From: Nodosilinea sp. LEGE 07088
GTDB taxonomy: Bacteria > Cyanobacteriota > Cyanobacteriia > Phormidesmidales > Phormidesmidaceae
Direction: 5' to 3'
Assembly: GCF_015207395.1 (NCBI RefSeq)
Contig: NZ_JADEWX010000007.1
Location: 1 to 64,000 of the forward strand
Length of the DNA stretch: 64,000 nt
Under the pieces are notes generated by a model. It made no database searches. It saw only the letters and a list, made by a program, of their open reading frames with translations, and was not told where the DNA came from. The translations under genes were made by a program, and so were the position numbers. Positions 8,915 through 18,260 of the stretch are shown piece by piece (within the stretch, counting starts at the first letter, position 1; each line of letters opens with the position of its first letter).

Positions 8915-10459
8915 ATGATGTCTCGTCTACTTAGCTCACGCTGGCTAAAACGCTGTCTCGCCCTGGTGCTGGGGCTGGTGCTGGGTGTCGGCGCTGCTCA
9001 GCTCACGGGTTTGGCCCAAGATCCGCCTGCGGTCTGGGAGGTTGGTACCGAACCCGCCTTTCCGCCCTTTGAAATGAAAGACGAGGCCACCGGTGAGCTA
9101 ATTGGTTTTGACATCGAGTTGATGACGGCCATGGGCGAAGCCGCCGGGCGAGAGGTCAAATTTATCGCCCTTCCCTTTGACGGGTTGATTCCGGCGCTGC
9201 AGTCAAACACTATCAGCGCGGCCATCAGTGGTATGACCATTACCGCCGAACGAGCCCAAACCATAGATTTTTCGCGGCCCTATTTTGAGGCTGGTCTGGC
9301 GATCGCGGTGCAGGAAAGCAACAGCGACATTCAATCGCTGGCAGACCTGGCGGGTAAACGCATTGCGGTACAGATCGGCACCACCGGGGCCGAACAGGCT
9401 GGAGAGGTTGAAGGGGCCACAGTCAGCACCTTTGACAGCGCGCCTTTAGCCCTACAAGAACTCCTCAACGGTCGCGTCGATGCGGTCGTCAACGACCTGC
9501 CCGCCACTCTGTTTGCGATCAATGATGCCAATATCCAGGGCATCAAAATTGTGGGCGAACTGGTCACCGAAGAGTACTACGGCATCGCGCTACCCAAAAA
9601 TTCTGCAGACCTGGCGGCGATGAACACCGCCATCGATACTCTGCTGCAAGATGGTACCTACGCTGAGATCTATCGGCGCTGGTTTTCGGCTGACCCGCCC
9701 GAACTGCCGCTGGTGGCCCCAGCCCTGGCCGACGCTACCACCGCAACAGGTTTGAATTGGGGACGGCTGTTCCAGAACCTGATGCGCGGTGCCTGGGTCA
9801 CCATTTGGCTGACCGCCGCCTCATTCTTCTTTGGGCTGATTGGCGGCTCCCTGGTGGCCTTCGCCATGATTTCGCCCATTAAGCCCCTGCGCCTGCTGTG
9901 CCGCATCTACGTCGATTTCTTTCGCGGCACGCCGATGCTGGTGCAGCTGTTTATGATCTACTTTGGTCTGCCGGCCCTGTTTCAGAGCATGGGCCTTGAC
10001 ATCAGCTTTAACCGCATTTTTGCCGCCATTTTTGCCCTTAGCCTCAACGTGGCAGCCTACCTGGCCGAAATTTTGCGCGGCGGCATTCAGTCCATCGATC
10101 GCGGTCAGTGGGAAGCGGGCGAGTCGCTGGCGATGAACCCGGTGGAGACTATGCGCTACGTTATCTTTCCCCAGGCCTTTCGGCGGATTTTGCCGCCCCT
10201 GGGCAACGAGTTCATTACCCTGATCAAAGACACCAGTTTGGCGGCGGTGATTGGCTTTGAAGAGCTGTTTCGCCAGGGTCAGCTGACGGTAGCGACTACC
10301 TACCGCGCCTTTGAGGTGTATCTGGCGGTGGCGATCGTGTACCTGGTGATGACCTCACTGGCGTCCTTTGCCTTCAAGCGCCTAGAGGCCTACATGGACC
10401 CCATCAACCGCCCCAAGAAAGCCCCAAAAGAACCCCTGCCCTCCGCAGTGGAGGTGTAA
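8915..10459 (+). CDS. bgtB: Fused amino-acid binding protein and ABC permease
   Basis: One polypeptide carries both the periplasmic substrate-binding domain and the membrane channel of a polar amino-acid importer. It has a signal peptide (about residues 1-31), an SBP_bac_3 domain (about 38-270; EVGTEPAFPPFEMKD, GTTGAEQAGE) and a permease domain (about 285-495) with the EAA loop EAGESLAMNPVETMRY that docks the ATPase. This fusion is known for cyanobacterial BgtB, which takes up basic amino acids and glutamine. It is divergently transcribed from the matching ATPase with a 158 bp shared promoter region. Substrate is inferred from family. Confidence 0.93.
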   Translation: MMSRLLSSRWLKRCLALVLGLVLGVGAAQLTGLAQDPPAVWEVGTEPAFPPFEMKDEATGELIGFDIELMTAMGEAAGREVKFIALPFDGLIPALQSNTISAAISGMTITAERAQTIDFSRPYFEAGLAIAVQESNSDIQSLADLAGKRIAVQIGTTGAEQAGEVEGATVSTFDSAPLALQELLNGRVDAVVNDLPATLFAINDANIQGIKIVGELVTEEYYGIALPKNSADLAAMNTAIDTLLQDGTYAEIYRRWFSADPPELPLVAPALADATTATGLNWGRLFQNLMRGAWVTIWLTAASFFFGLIGGSLVAFAMISPIKPLRLLCRIYVDFFRGTPMLVQLFMIYFGLPALFQSMGLDISFNRIFAAIFALSLNVAAYLAEILRGGIQSIDRGQWEAGESLAMNPVETMRYVIFPQAFRRILPPLGNEFITLIKDTSLAAVIGFEELFRQGQLTVATTYRAFEVYLAVAIVYLVMTSLASFAFKRLEAYMDPINRPKKAPKEPLPSAVEV

Positions 10460-10584
10460 TCCCAAATCCGGTTTGGGACAAGGTTCAATGCTTTGGCGTC
10501 TGGCCCGGTTCAACCTCAAGGCAGCGCCCAGGGGCAAACCGCAGTCCACTGGTGGGCTACGGCTCTAAAGCACTAGGTCAAACC

Positions 10585-11163
10585 CTACTCGGGCAAATCA
10601 ATGAGGCACCCTGCGGCTTCAAAGGCCGCCACCGCCTCAGGAAAATATTGCCCCATGTCTGCCGCTGGATCGGGCAGCGGGCGAGGATTGGCGTACTCAT
10701 AGATACCGGGGCGGTCGTCGTAGACAAAGGTGCTGCCCAGGAAGTTGTTGTCTAAGAAGAAGACCAGATTCTGGTCGGTGTAAACCTTGCCGTTGCGCAC
10801 CTGGCCCGTGTAGAAGTCACCCTGATCGAGGTTGATATCGACGATGCAAACCTCTGATCGAGTGGTGGAAGGGTAAATATAGAGAGCCTCTTCAATGGCC
10901 ACCCATTCACCCAAAAAGGGCGCGATCGCCGGATCGGCCCTTTCCCAGGTTTCTACGTAGGCCGATAGGGCTTGCCAGTCTTCCAAGCTGCGGCGATCGC
11001 GGTAATAATCAGTGGCTTGGAGGTTGGGGATCTTCTGCCGTAGCTCCTGAGCCAGTTGTTGCAGCTCTGCGTCAGTCGGGTGGCGTTCAGACTGGGCGAT
11101 CGCAGGTAGAGCTAGGCTGGCCAGCACTAAACTCCAGACACTGGCAAGGCGGAGTTGTCTCAT
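10585..11163 (-). CDS. Secreted hypothetical protein
   Basis: 192 residues from the Met at 11163, chosen because it starts a clear signal peptide (MRQLRLASVWSLVLASLALPAIAQS); the longer frame to 11262 is not supported. The mature part has a helical N-terminal region (DAELQQLAQELRQKIPNL) followed by a beta-rich part with aromatic and acidic residues (VCIVDINLDQGDFYTGQV, FFLDNNFLGSTFVYDD). It is likely periplasmic. I do not recognise the family. A second small secreted hypothetical follows in the same orientation 175 bp upstream. Confidence 0.78.
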   Translation of the reverse strand: MRQLRLASVWSLVLASLALPAIAQSERHPTDAELQQLAQELRQKIPNLQATDYYRDRRSLEDWQALSAYVETWERADPAIAPFLGEWVAIEEALYIYPSTTRSEVCIVDINLDQGDFYTGQVRNGKVYTDQNLVFFLDNNFLGSTFVYDDRPGIYEYANPRPLPDPAADMGQYFPEAVAAFEAAGCLIDLPE

Positions 11164-11338
11164 AAATCCTCTATTCTCGGTTAACACTGTCTCATCAGCC
11201 TGTTCCATCGGACAGGTCTCTACAGTGCTAATCCACCATTCCCGGGTGAATTTCCGGGGCATCTTTTAGTTTCTTCACAGTGCCGCTGCTTGACACAACC
11301 GGGGAGATGACCTGGCTACCGCCATTATGCATGCGCCC

Positions 11339-11764
11339 TTACCGCACCAGGCTAGAGAAGCCCGAGGCCTTAAATTTCTTCAGTTTGAGCGGTTCGGGCT
11401 GGCTGGCAGCCACCGAAATGCGCAACTCAAAGTCGCTTTCCCCCGGGGGCACCTCTTTGATGCCGCCCAGGCGACTGCGGTTTTGCATCACTGGGTTGTC
11501 GTCGGCGTCAAAGATGCGGCCAAAGATATCGGCATCGATCACGGGCTTGCCGGAGCGGTTAATGGCTTTGCCCGTAATCAAAAAGCAGTTGGCCTGCTGA
11601 ATCGAGCCAGCGGCCACCATCCCTTCGGCATACTCTGGGGGGCAGGGGCTGTAGCTCAGATCGGTCAGCTCAATGGGGGTGAGCGCCTGGGCCGTGAGCC
11701 CAACGCCGCTGATCAGCCAAAGGCCAACCATGAGGAGGGCGGTGAAGATACTGCGTAATGCCAT
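11339..11764 (-). CDS. Secreted hypothetical protein, FxLYD-like
   Basis: 141 residues with a signal peptide (about residues 1-28). The remainder reads as one small beta-sandwich: CFLITGKAINRSGKPVIDAD, FGRIFDADDNPV, PPGESDFELRIS. That pattern, in which a secondary-modification clause follows a statement of neutral gain, resembles FxLYD or similar all-beta domains found in extracytoplasmic proteins, but the match is loose. Two Cys (CPP and NCF) could form a disulphide. Function unknown. Confidence 0.75.
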   Translation of the reverse strand: MALRSIFTALLMVGLWLISGVGLTAQALTPIELTDLSYSPCPPEYAEGMVAAGSIQQANCFLITGKAINRSGKPVIDADIFGRIFDADDNPVMQNRSRLGGIKEVPPGESDFELRISVAASQPEPLKLKKFKASGFSSLVR

Positions 11765-11942
11765 AGGTCACCGAAGGGTAAGCCGATTTAAGCTCTATCA
11801 GCTTATCGCGATTTGTTAGCGCCATGGACACAGGGGCCGGAATGGGCAAGGGTAGAGTTCAGCCAGAACACTTTGGCGCTGCCTTCAGATGATACGCCTA
11901 GGACAGTTCTCAACCATTATCTGACCCTAAGGAGCCCTGACT

Positions 11943-12626
11943 GTGGAACGCTACATTGCCGCTGACCCCTACCCCTACCCCTTTGATGGTGACCTGCGCC
12001 CCGAAAACACCGCCCTAATCGTGATCGACATGCAGACAGACTTCTGCGGCGTGGGCGGCTATGTAGACAAAATGGGCTACGACCTGGCCCTCACTCGCGC
12101 CCCCATTGAACCGATTAAAGGGGTGATGGCGGTGCTGCGATCGCAGCGGTTCACGATTATTCATACCCGTGAGGGCCACCGCCCCGACCTGGCCGATCTG
12201 CCAGCCAACAAACGCTGGCGATCGCAGCAAATTGGCGCGGGCATTGGCGACCCTGGCCCCTGTGGCCGGATTTTGGTGCGCGGCGAACCCGGCTGGGACA
12301 TCATTCCAGAACTGGCCCCCCTACCCGGTGAAGTCATTATCGATAAGCCCGGCAAAGGGTCGTTCTACGCCACCGACCTGGATTTAGTGCTCAACAACAA
12401 AGGCATTCGCAACCTTCTGCTGGCGGGTATCACCACGGACGTGTGTGTACATACCACCATGCGCGACGCCAACGATCGCGGTTATGAATGCCTACTGCTC
12501 TCCGACTGTACCGGCGCCACCGACTACGGCAACCACCTGGCCGCGCTCCAGATGATCAAAATGCAGGGCGGGGTGTTTGGCGCGGTGGCCGACTCGACGG
12601 CGTTGCTAAATACTCTAAAAACCTGA
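11943..12626 (+). CDS. Isochorismatase-family cysteine hydrolase, biuret/ureidoacrylate amidohydrolase type
   Basis: Amide-hydrolysing enzyme with the family triad visible: Asp in IVIDMQTDF, Lys in [10 protein letters not shown], and nucleophile Cys in [18 protein letters not shown] preceded by the cis-peptide GIT. 227 residues and the N-terminal [21 protein letters not shown] resemble biuret amidohydrolase and RutB-like enzymes of nitrogen scavenging more than true isochorismatases. Exact substrate cannot be read from sequence. The start is GTG at 11943, preceded by AAGGAG. It stands alone. Confidence 0.88.
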   Translation: MERYIAADPYPYPFDGDLRPENTALIVIDMQTDFCGVGGYVDKMGYDLALTRAPIEPIKGVMAVLRSQRFTIIHTREGHRPDLADLPANKRWRSQQIGAGIGDPGPCGRILVRGEPGWDIIPELAPLPGEVIIDKPGKGSFYATDLDLVLNNKGIRNLLLAGITTDVCVHTTMRDANDRGYECLLLSDCTGATDYGNHLAALQMIKMQGGVFGAVADSTALLNTLKT

Positions 12627-12799
12627 GTAAATCTAGGCTGGAGGTCAAACGTTGCTGGGCAGGGAGGCGGGAAGATGGTCACAGAGCCGCCTAGTATAAT
12701 CCCGCTATTGGTGATCTGCGGCACCAAAAAACCCCGCCATCTCGCGCCCCAGCGTGTATCCTTTAGCAGATGTTTTACTGACTTTCCATGGGTACCGCC

Positions 12800-15700
12800 A
12801 TGCATCAGCTTCGCCAGCCATCTCTGGCCCTGTTGGCCCTGCTTAGCACCTTGGCCACGCTGCCTATCGATGCCTTGAGGGCTGAGCCTCAACGGCTAGC
12901 CCAGATGCTAGCCCAAACCCCGGCGACACCCATCCCGACCTTTACGCTGCAAGACAGCGTTGCCCCGGGTACCACCCTGTCGATTGATGGTTCACCATCG
13001 ATGGCAGGGCTGAACCAAAGCCTGGCGGAGGGGTTTGAACAACGCTACCCCGATACCGATGTGACAGCGGCGATTAGCAGCGACGAGCAGGCGCTACAGG
13101 CGCTGCGGGGAGGCACGATCGATCTGGCGGCCCTGGGGCGGGCGTTGGGCGAGGCTGAACAAGACCCCAGCCTGACGTCGATTCCGGTCACGCGGGAGAA
13201 AATTGCCATCATCGTGGGGCGCGATAACCCCTTCCGGGGCGATTTGACCTTTGATGATTTTGCCGCCATCTTTCGCGGCGAAATTACCAACTGGTCGGAG
13301 GTCGGTGGGCCTAATCGGCCCATTCGGTTTATCGACCGCCCCGCCGACAGCTCTACCCGGCTAGCCCTGGCTGACTACGAAATCTTTGCCGATCAACCTT
13401 TTGAAACCGGCGATAACGCTGTGCAGGTAGCCGAAGACGACACGGCAGCGGTGGTGCGAGAACTGGGCAACGACGGTCTCAGCTATGCGATCGCCTCAGA
13501 GGTGCTCAACCAAGATGCCGTGCGTCCGGTCAGCATGGATGGCACCCTGCCCGACGATTCACGCTATCCCTACTCCCAGCCCCGCAACTATATCTACCGC
13601 GGCGAGCCCAGCCTGCCAGTAGAAGCGTTTTTGGGCTTTGCCACCAGCGATGCAGGCCAGGCAGCCATTGAGCAGGCCAAACAGACCGCCAGCGCCAATG
13701 TCACCGTGGGGGCCAATAAACTCCCCGGAGGTTTGGCCCTGTCCCCCGATGGACGCTTTATGGTGCGCGGCAGCGAAGATGGCCAACTACAATGGCTCGA
13801 TGCCGCTGGCAACCCCACCGAAACCGTGATTGCCGATGCCCATCGAGGGGCTGTGTCAGCGGTAGTGGTGAGCCCCGATGGCCAGACGGTGATTTCCAGC
13901 GGTGCCGATGGTACCCTGCGGCGATGGGATCGCAACGGCAATCCCCTAGGAGAACCCATGGTGGGAAGCGGTGGGCCGATTTTAGCCCTGGCCCTCAGCC
14001 CCGACGGCCAAACCCTGGCCAGCGGCAACGCCAACGGCACTGTGGAGCGTTGGTCTGTCGCTGACGGTACCGCCCTAGGCCAACCGATTGCGGCCCATGG
14101 TGGGCCAGTGCAGGCCCTCAATTACCCTGCCGGGGGGCAGTTTTTGATCACGGGTAGCAGCACCGGTGACCTGGGAATTTGGACGGTTGACGGTGCCGCT
14201 GCCGGCAAGAACGCCGCTGCCCATAAGGGTGGCATCACGGCAATTACCAGCAGTCCCGATGGCCAGGTGATTACCACCGCTGGCGATGATGGCACCCTGC
14301 GCAACTGGGATCGCTCGACGCTGCAGCCCCAGGGAGAGCCTATTCAGGTTCACGATAGTGCCATTAGCGCGGTGGCCTATGCCCCCGACGGTAAGACCAT
14401 CGCCACCGCTGGCACTGACGGCACCCTGCAACTCTCTGCCCCCGACGGTACGGCTCGCCTACCGGAGCCAGTGATGCTAGAGGGGCCGGCGGCTTCTCTC
14501 GGCTATACCCCGGCAGGGCAACTGGTGGTGGGTGGTAGCGATCGCACCGTTGAGCTGCGCGACAGCGAGGGCACACTGCTGGCTGACAGCGAATCGACCA
14601 ACCCCGCCACCGATCTGGGCAATCTATGGCAGCGTTTTCAAAATCTCCCTCCCAGCGCCTGGTGGATGCTGGCAGCGATTCCTGCGCTACTTCTATTAGC
14701 GGGCATTGTAGGATCGCTGTTGGGCAGTTCCCATCCCGATGACGACGAGGACGAGGATGAGGATGAGGATAAAGACACCCTAGACGCCGACCTCACCCCC
14801 GAACCGGGGTTAGATATTGATTTCTCAGACATCGGGCAGAACTCTCAGGCTGTGGTGAGCCCAGTATCTGATCCGCCAGTATCTGATCCAACCGATCGCC
14901 CCGCCGCTATTCCGCTCCCCCCCGAAGTCGCCCTGGTGCCGAGGGATGGTGACTACACAACTGGGGCCGTCGCTTCCAGCAAACTTGAGCAGGCTCGCAT
15001 TGACTTGGCCGAGGGCCGCAGGCTGATACGAGAAAACCGCTACAGCGATGCGCTGTTTTACGTTAACCAGGCCATAGAAGCGATTGAAGTCGAGCGCAGC
15101 AAAGCGACCGCGACGGGAGGTCGGGCCCAGGGAGTTAACGCGCTTGAAGCTCAAGCCCAAGCCCAGCGAGGCCAGGCCCTGATGCTTTTGGAAGAACCCA
15201 GCGACGCCATGAACAGCTTTAACGCGGCCCTGGCGCTAGACGCTAGTGTGATTGAGGCCTGGATTGGCAAGGGGCAGCTCTTGCACAATATGGAGCGTTA
15301 CGACGAGGCCCTGTTTTGTTTCGATACGGCCCTTGAGCTTGACCCCGCTGCGGTTGCAGCCTGGACGGGGAAAGGGAAGACGCTCATGCAGCTAGGGCGT
15401 CAGAGCGACGCCCAAACCTGTCTCCGCCGGGCAGCTACCCTCGGGGGTGATACCGCGCTGGCTAGCACCAGTCTATTCACCGATCTCCAGCCCCCTAATC
15501 TCCAGTCCCCCAATCTCCAGTCCAGTGACGGCGTCTCCTCTGAACCAGTCGCGACCGAGGCGGCCCCTGCACGCGCCTACGACCAGGATGTCCCCTTCGA
15601 TCTACAGCAGATGGTAGCGGGTTTGACCTCCGCCGATGTTGACCTGGCCGAATCCCCTAGCGCTAGCGACGACGATGTTCCTGCGGCCTTGGCCACAGAG

Positions 15701-16558
15701 GCGGCCAGTCTGTCGGCCCAGGCCGAAACGGCCCCTGCCATGACAGCTATCGGCGCCATCCCTAGCAGGCCACCGATCACCCCAGGGCCAGTTCCACCGG
15801 AGAGCGACAACTCGGGTGACATGGCGCCAGGGCTGGAAGACGATTGGGGTTCGGGAGGGATCACCGCCGGGCCGGTGCCCCCCGATCTGGAGAATGACCC
15901 GATCGCTCAGGAGCATCTAGCGCCTATGGCGGCTGAGCCGACCACCGCTGCCGATGAGATAACATCGGGTCTGCCGCCCTTGCGCCCAGCTCCAGAGCCG
16001 GGGCCCGCCCCCGTGCCAATAGAACCCGGCGACTACGTGCCACCGCCGCCCGAGACTGACGAGGCTGGGTCAGACTCAGCGCTAGCAGGGCTACCGCCGG
16101 AGGTGATGGCGGCTTTGGCCAGCATTCCCCCTGGGTCGCCCGATAGCTTTGGGGTAGTGCCCGATGTGGTGCCCAATGTAGTACCAGACGGCGATAGTGC
16201 CGACGAGGTCGTCGTCGCTGGGCCTGAATCCGCCAGCTGGATTCGTCTATCGATTGACGCCGATCGCGCTCGCTTTTATGCGGTGTGGCAAATTGACGCT
16301 GACGATCGCGATCGCATCAAGCAGCAGGGGAGTGAGACTATGGCCCTACGGCTCTACGATGTCACCGGGCGCGCTACCCAACTGCCGCTACCGTCGCCCG
16401 TGACCGAACAGCTTTGCCACGATGACTTTGCCCAAGACTGGTACCTATCCATTCCCCAATGGGATCGCATTTACATTGTGGCGGTGGGGTATCTCAGCCC
16501 CGATGATGACTGGCAGGCGATCGCCCAATCCACGGCGGTCGCCGCTGTCTCCACCTAG
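12800..16558 (+). CDS. Giant PstS-like / WD40 / TPR / DUF4912 membrane protein
   Basis: About 1250 residues with an unusual domain string. After a signal peptide (about 1-30) comes a phosphate-binding-protein-like domain (about 45-300: SIDGSPSMAGLNQSLAEGF, FRGEITNWSEVGGP, RPADSSTRLAL). Next are seven WD40-like blades (about 310-600, each with SPDGQ..A-SG..DGTL..WD), one transmembrane helix (WWMLAAIPALLLLAGIVG, about 622-645), an acidic Asp/Glu linker, two or three TPR repeats (about 735-885), a Pro-rich spacer, and a C-terminal DUF4912 domain (SASWIRLSIDADRARFYAVW). The layout predicts a periplasmic ligand sensor and propeller with a cytoplasmic scaffold. ATG at 12788 is an alternative start. 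A small zinc-ribbon protein follows 81 bp later. Confidence 0.9.
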   Translation: MHQLRQPSLALLALLSTLATLPIDALRAEPQRLAQMLAQTPATPIPTFTLQDSVAPGTTLSIDGSPSMAGLNQSLAEGFEQRYPDTDVTAAISSDEQALQALRGGTIDLAALGRALGEAEQDPSLTSIPVTREKIAIIVGRDNPFRGDLTFDDFAAIFRGEITNWSEVGGPNRPIRFIDRPADSSTRLALADYEIFADQPFETGDNAVQVAEDDTAAVVRELGNDGLSYAIASEVLNQDAVRPVSMDGTLPDDSRYPYSQPRNYIYRGEPSLPVEAFLGFATSDAGQAAIEQAKQTASANVTVGANKLPGGLALSPDGRFMVRGSEDGQLQWLDAAGNPTETVIADAHRGAVSAVVVSPDGQTVISSGADGTLRRWDRNGNPLGEPMVGSGGPILALALSPDGQTLASGNANGTVERWSVADGTALGQPIAAHGGPVQALNYPAGGQFLITGSSTGDLGIWTVDGAAAGKNAAAHKGGITAITSSPDGQVITTAGDDGTLRNWDRSTLQPQGEPIQVHDSAISAVAYAPDGKTIATAGTDGTLQLSAPDGTARLPEPVMLEGPAASLGYTPAGQLVVGGSDRTVELRDSEGTLLADSESTNPATDLGNLWQRFQNLPPSAWWMLAAIPALLLLAGIVGSLLGSSHPDDDEDEDEDEDKDTLDADLTPEPGLDIDFSDIGQNSQAVVSPVSDPPVSDPTDRPAAIPLPPEVALVPRDGDYTTGAVASSKLEQARIDLAEGRRLIRENRYSDALFYVNQAIEAIEVERSKATATGGRAQGVNALEAQAQAQRGQALMLLEEPSDAMNSFNAALALDASVIEAWIGKGQLLHNMERYDEALFCFDTALELDPAAVAAWTGKGKTLMQLGRQSDAQTCLRRAATLGGDTALASTSLFTDLQPPNLQSPNLQSSDGVSSEPVATEAAPARAYDQDVPFDLQQMVAGLTSADVDLAESPSASDDDVPAALATEAASLSAQAETAPAMTAIGAIPSRPPITPGPVPPESDNSGDMAPGLEDDWGSGGITAGPVPPDLENDPIAQEHLAPMAAEPTTAADEITSGLPPLRPAPEPGPAPVPIEPGDYVPPPPETDEAGSDSALAGLPPEVMAALASIPPGSPDSFGVVPDVVPNVVPDGDSADEVVVAGPESASWIRLSIDADRARFYAVWQIDADDRDRIKQQGSETMALRLYDVTGRATQLPLPSPVTEQLCHDDFAQDWYLSIPQWDRIYIVAVGYLSPDDDWQAIAQSTAVAAVST

Positions 16559-16639
16559 GCCAGCGGCGACCTGATGCTGGGGCCAAAGCTAAGGGCAGCG
16601 GCTGCGCTAGGATACGGGCAGTCACGCCTCCGATTACCT

Positions 16640-16993
16640 ATGCTGTCGTGCCCCCGCTGTCAGGCCGCCATCGAGCCCACGACCATTCACTGCCCGCGCT
16701 GTCATCTCGCCCTCAAGGCCCACGGTCATCCGGGTATGCCGCTGTACCGCAGCGAGGGTGAAACCGCTCTCTGTGCCACCTGTGTCTACGATGCCGACGA
16801 CACCTGCAACTTTCCCCAGCGTCCCCACGCTGAGACCTGTACCCTTTATCGATCCATCAACGCTGTAGAAGATCTGGCGCTACCGCCCCCATCGTTTGGC
16901 AACCAGCTCAGCTTTTGGCTGCGCAATCATCGCGGTCTAGTCGCCCTGGGGGGGCTGCTGCTGTTGAGCCTGGCGTTGGTGCTGGTGCGTTAA
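16640..16993 (+). CDS. Zinc-ribbon tail-anchored small protein
   Basis: 117 residues from the Met at 16640 (MLSCPRCQAAI). The first 30 residues hold a zinc ribbon with two CPRC pairs; a second Cys-rich stretch follows (CATCVYDADDTCNF ... ETCTLY). The last 25 residues form a hydrophobic helix (GLVALGGLLLLSLALVLV) that would anchor the protein to a membrane by its C terminus. Related small proteins are widespread in cyanobacteria without assigned function. It shares its last four bases with the convergent alpha-E gene (TTAA used by both stops). Confidence 0.8.
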   Translation: MLSCPRCQAAIEPTTIHCPRCHLALKAHGHPGMPLYRSEGETALCATCVYDADDTCNFPQRPHAETCTLYRSINAVEDLALPPPSFGNQLSFWLRNHRGLVALGGLLLLSLALVLVR

Positions 16994-17940
16994 GCCACTG
17001 GCTGGAGGGCAAAAAAGTCGGTAAAAATTTTCTCGCCCACATCGTTGAGGCGGGTTTGCAGGTCGTCGAGAAACTCGTGTAGCCCCTGCTGGCTAATTTC
17101 ATCGATGGTGAGGTAGTCCAGTTCCGAGCGCAGGCGACCGAGGGTGCGATCGCTGTCGGTGCGCCAGCTCCCCATCGGGGTGCCCGAAATGCAGTGCAGC
17201 GATCGCTCGGCCTCGATCAAACAAAACTGAATCGATCGCGGAAACTCCCGGTTGAGAATCAAAAATTCGGTCACCCCCTGGGGCGTAATCCGGTACTGGC
17301 ACTTGCGATACATCTCGTAGGCGCTGGCCGACTTCAGCAGGGCAATCCACTGCAAGTCGTCCAACGGCGAGCCCACATCGGTGACCGAAGGCAGCAAAAT
17401 GTAGTACTTCACATCGAGAATGCGGGCGGTTTTATCGGCCCGCTCCAGCAGCCGCCCCAGCTGACCAAAATGCCAGCCCTCGGTGTGGGCCATGGTGGCA
17501 TCCATGACCCCGGCAAACAGGTGGCTGGCCATTTTGACTTCCGGGAAAAAGTTGTGCAGATCTGAAATTGCCCCCACATCTGCCGCCTCATTCACCATCA
17601 GGTAAAACGAATTCACCTGCTCCCACATTTCAGATGAAATCACTTCTCGCACCGAGCGAGCATTTTCCCGGGCGGAGCAGAGGCAGGAGATGATCGAGTT
17701 TGAGTACTCGCGATCGAAGGTGAGAAACCGCAAAATATTTTCGGCAGTAGCCTCACCATAGCGGGCCTTAAAGCGCGCCTGGTCGCCGGTGATAAAAACC
17801 AATGGCTCCCACTGCTGCTCCATGCCCGACGGGGCATCGAGCAGCATATTGAGGTTGACATCCACAAAGCGAGCCACATTTTCAGCTCGCTCAACATAGC
17901 GGTTGAGCCAGTAGATAGAATCGGCGACGCGGCTAAGCAT
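16990..17940 (-). CDS. Alpha-E domain protein
   Basis: 316-residue all-helical alpha-E (DUF403) protein; MLSRVADSIYWLNRYVERAENVARFVDV is the family signature at the start. It is known to be encoded with circularly permuted ATP-grasp proteins and transglutaminase-like proteases in predicted peptide-ligation systems; no biochemical role is firmly established. Its usual partner, an ATP-grasp gene, is nearby in the same orientation, but here the two are separated by two small mobile elements and a Uma2 gene. Confidence 0.93.
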   Translation of the reverse strand: MLSRVADSIYWLNRYVERAENVARFVDVNLNMLLDAPSGMEQQWEPLVFITGDQARFKARYGEATAENILRFLTFDREYSNSIISCLCSARENARSVREVISSEMWEQVNSFYLMVNEAADVGAISDLHNFFPEVKMASHLFAGVMDATMAHTEGWHFGQLGRLLERADKTARILDVKYYILLPSVTDVGSPLDDLQWIALLKSASAYEMYRKCQYRITPQGVTEFLILNREFPRSIQFCLIEAERSLHCISGTPMGSWRTDSDRTLGRLRSELDYLTIDEISQQGLHEFLDDLQTRLNDVGEKIFTDFFALQPVA

Positions 17941-18068
17941 AGGGGCAGTAGGTGATGGGTAAAGGAGAGGTCGTGAGTCAAGGGGATGAGGACGATCAGG
18001 TAGTCAGCCAGATCAACGGATAGAACCTGTAGAAGCAGTGGAGAAAATGAGTCGGCGGTTTTTTCAGA

Positions 18069-18154
18069 CTAGGGCGTGTTTTAAAACTTGGTCAAAGCCT
18101 GATTCTCTCGTACGAAGGATCAAGGGCTTCAGAGGGTTTTAAAACAGAGCCTAG
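18069..18154. mobile_element. CTAG-bounded small element, family E
   Basis: CTAG at 18069-18072, then 78 bp, then CTAG at 18151-18154. Terminal inverted repeats: GGCGTGTTTTAAAAC at the left and, from the other end, GCTCTGTTTTAAAAC (12 of 15 identical). Its right CTAG is at the same time the left boundary of the next element, so two insertions share one target. Only one copy in this window. Confidence 0.65.
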
Positions 18155-18260
18155 TACTCGAAAGCTGAAATATGTCCACCGTTCCGGATCGCTTGGCTCC
18201 CTAGCTCCCCTGCTCCCTAGCCCTCAGGAATAGTATCTAAACTTGCGCGTAGAGTACTAG
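18151..18260. mobile_element. CTAG-bounded small element, family B copy 1
   Basis: 110 bp, nearly identical to 23561-23671. Ends read CTAGTACTCGAAAGCTG and, from the other side, CTAGTACTCTACGCGCAAG, giving an imperfect terminal inverted repeat inside CTAG. The right CTAG (18257-18260) contains the TAG stop codon of the Uma2 gene on the minus strand. Confidence 0.78.
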
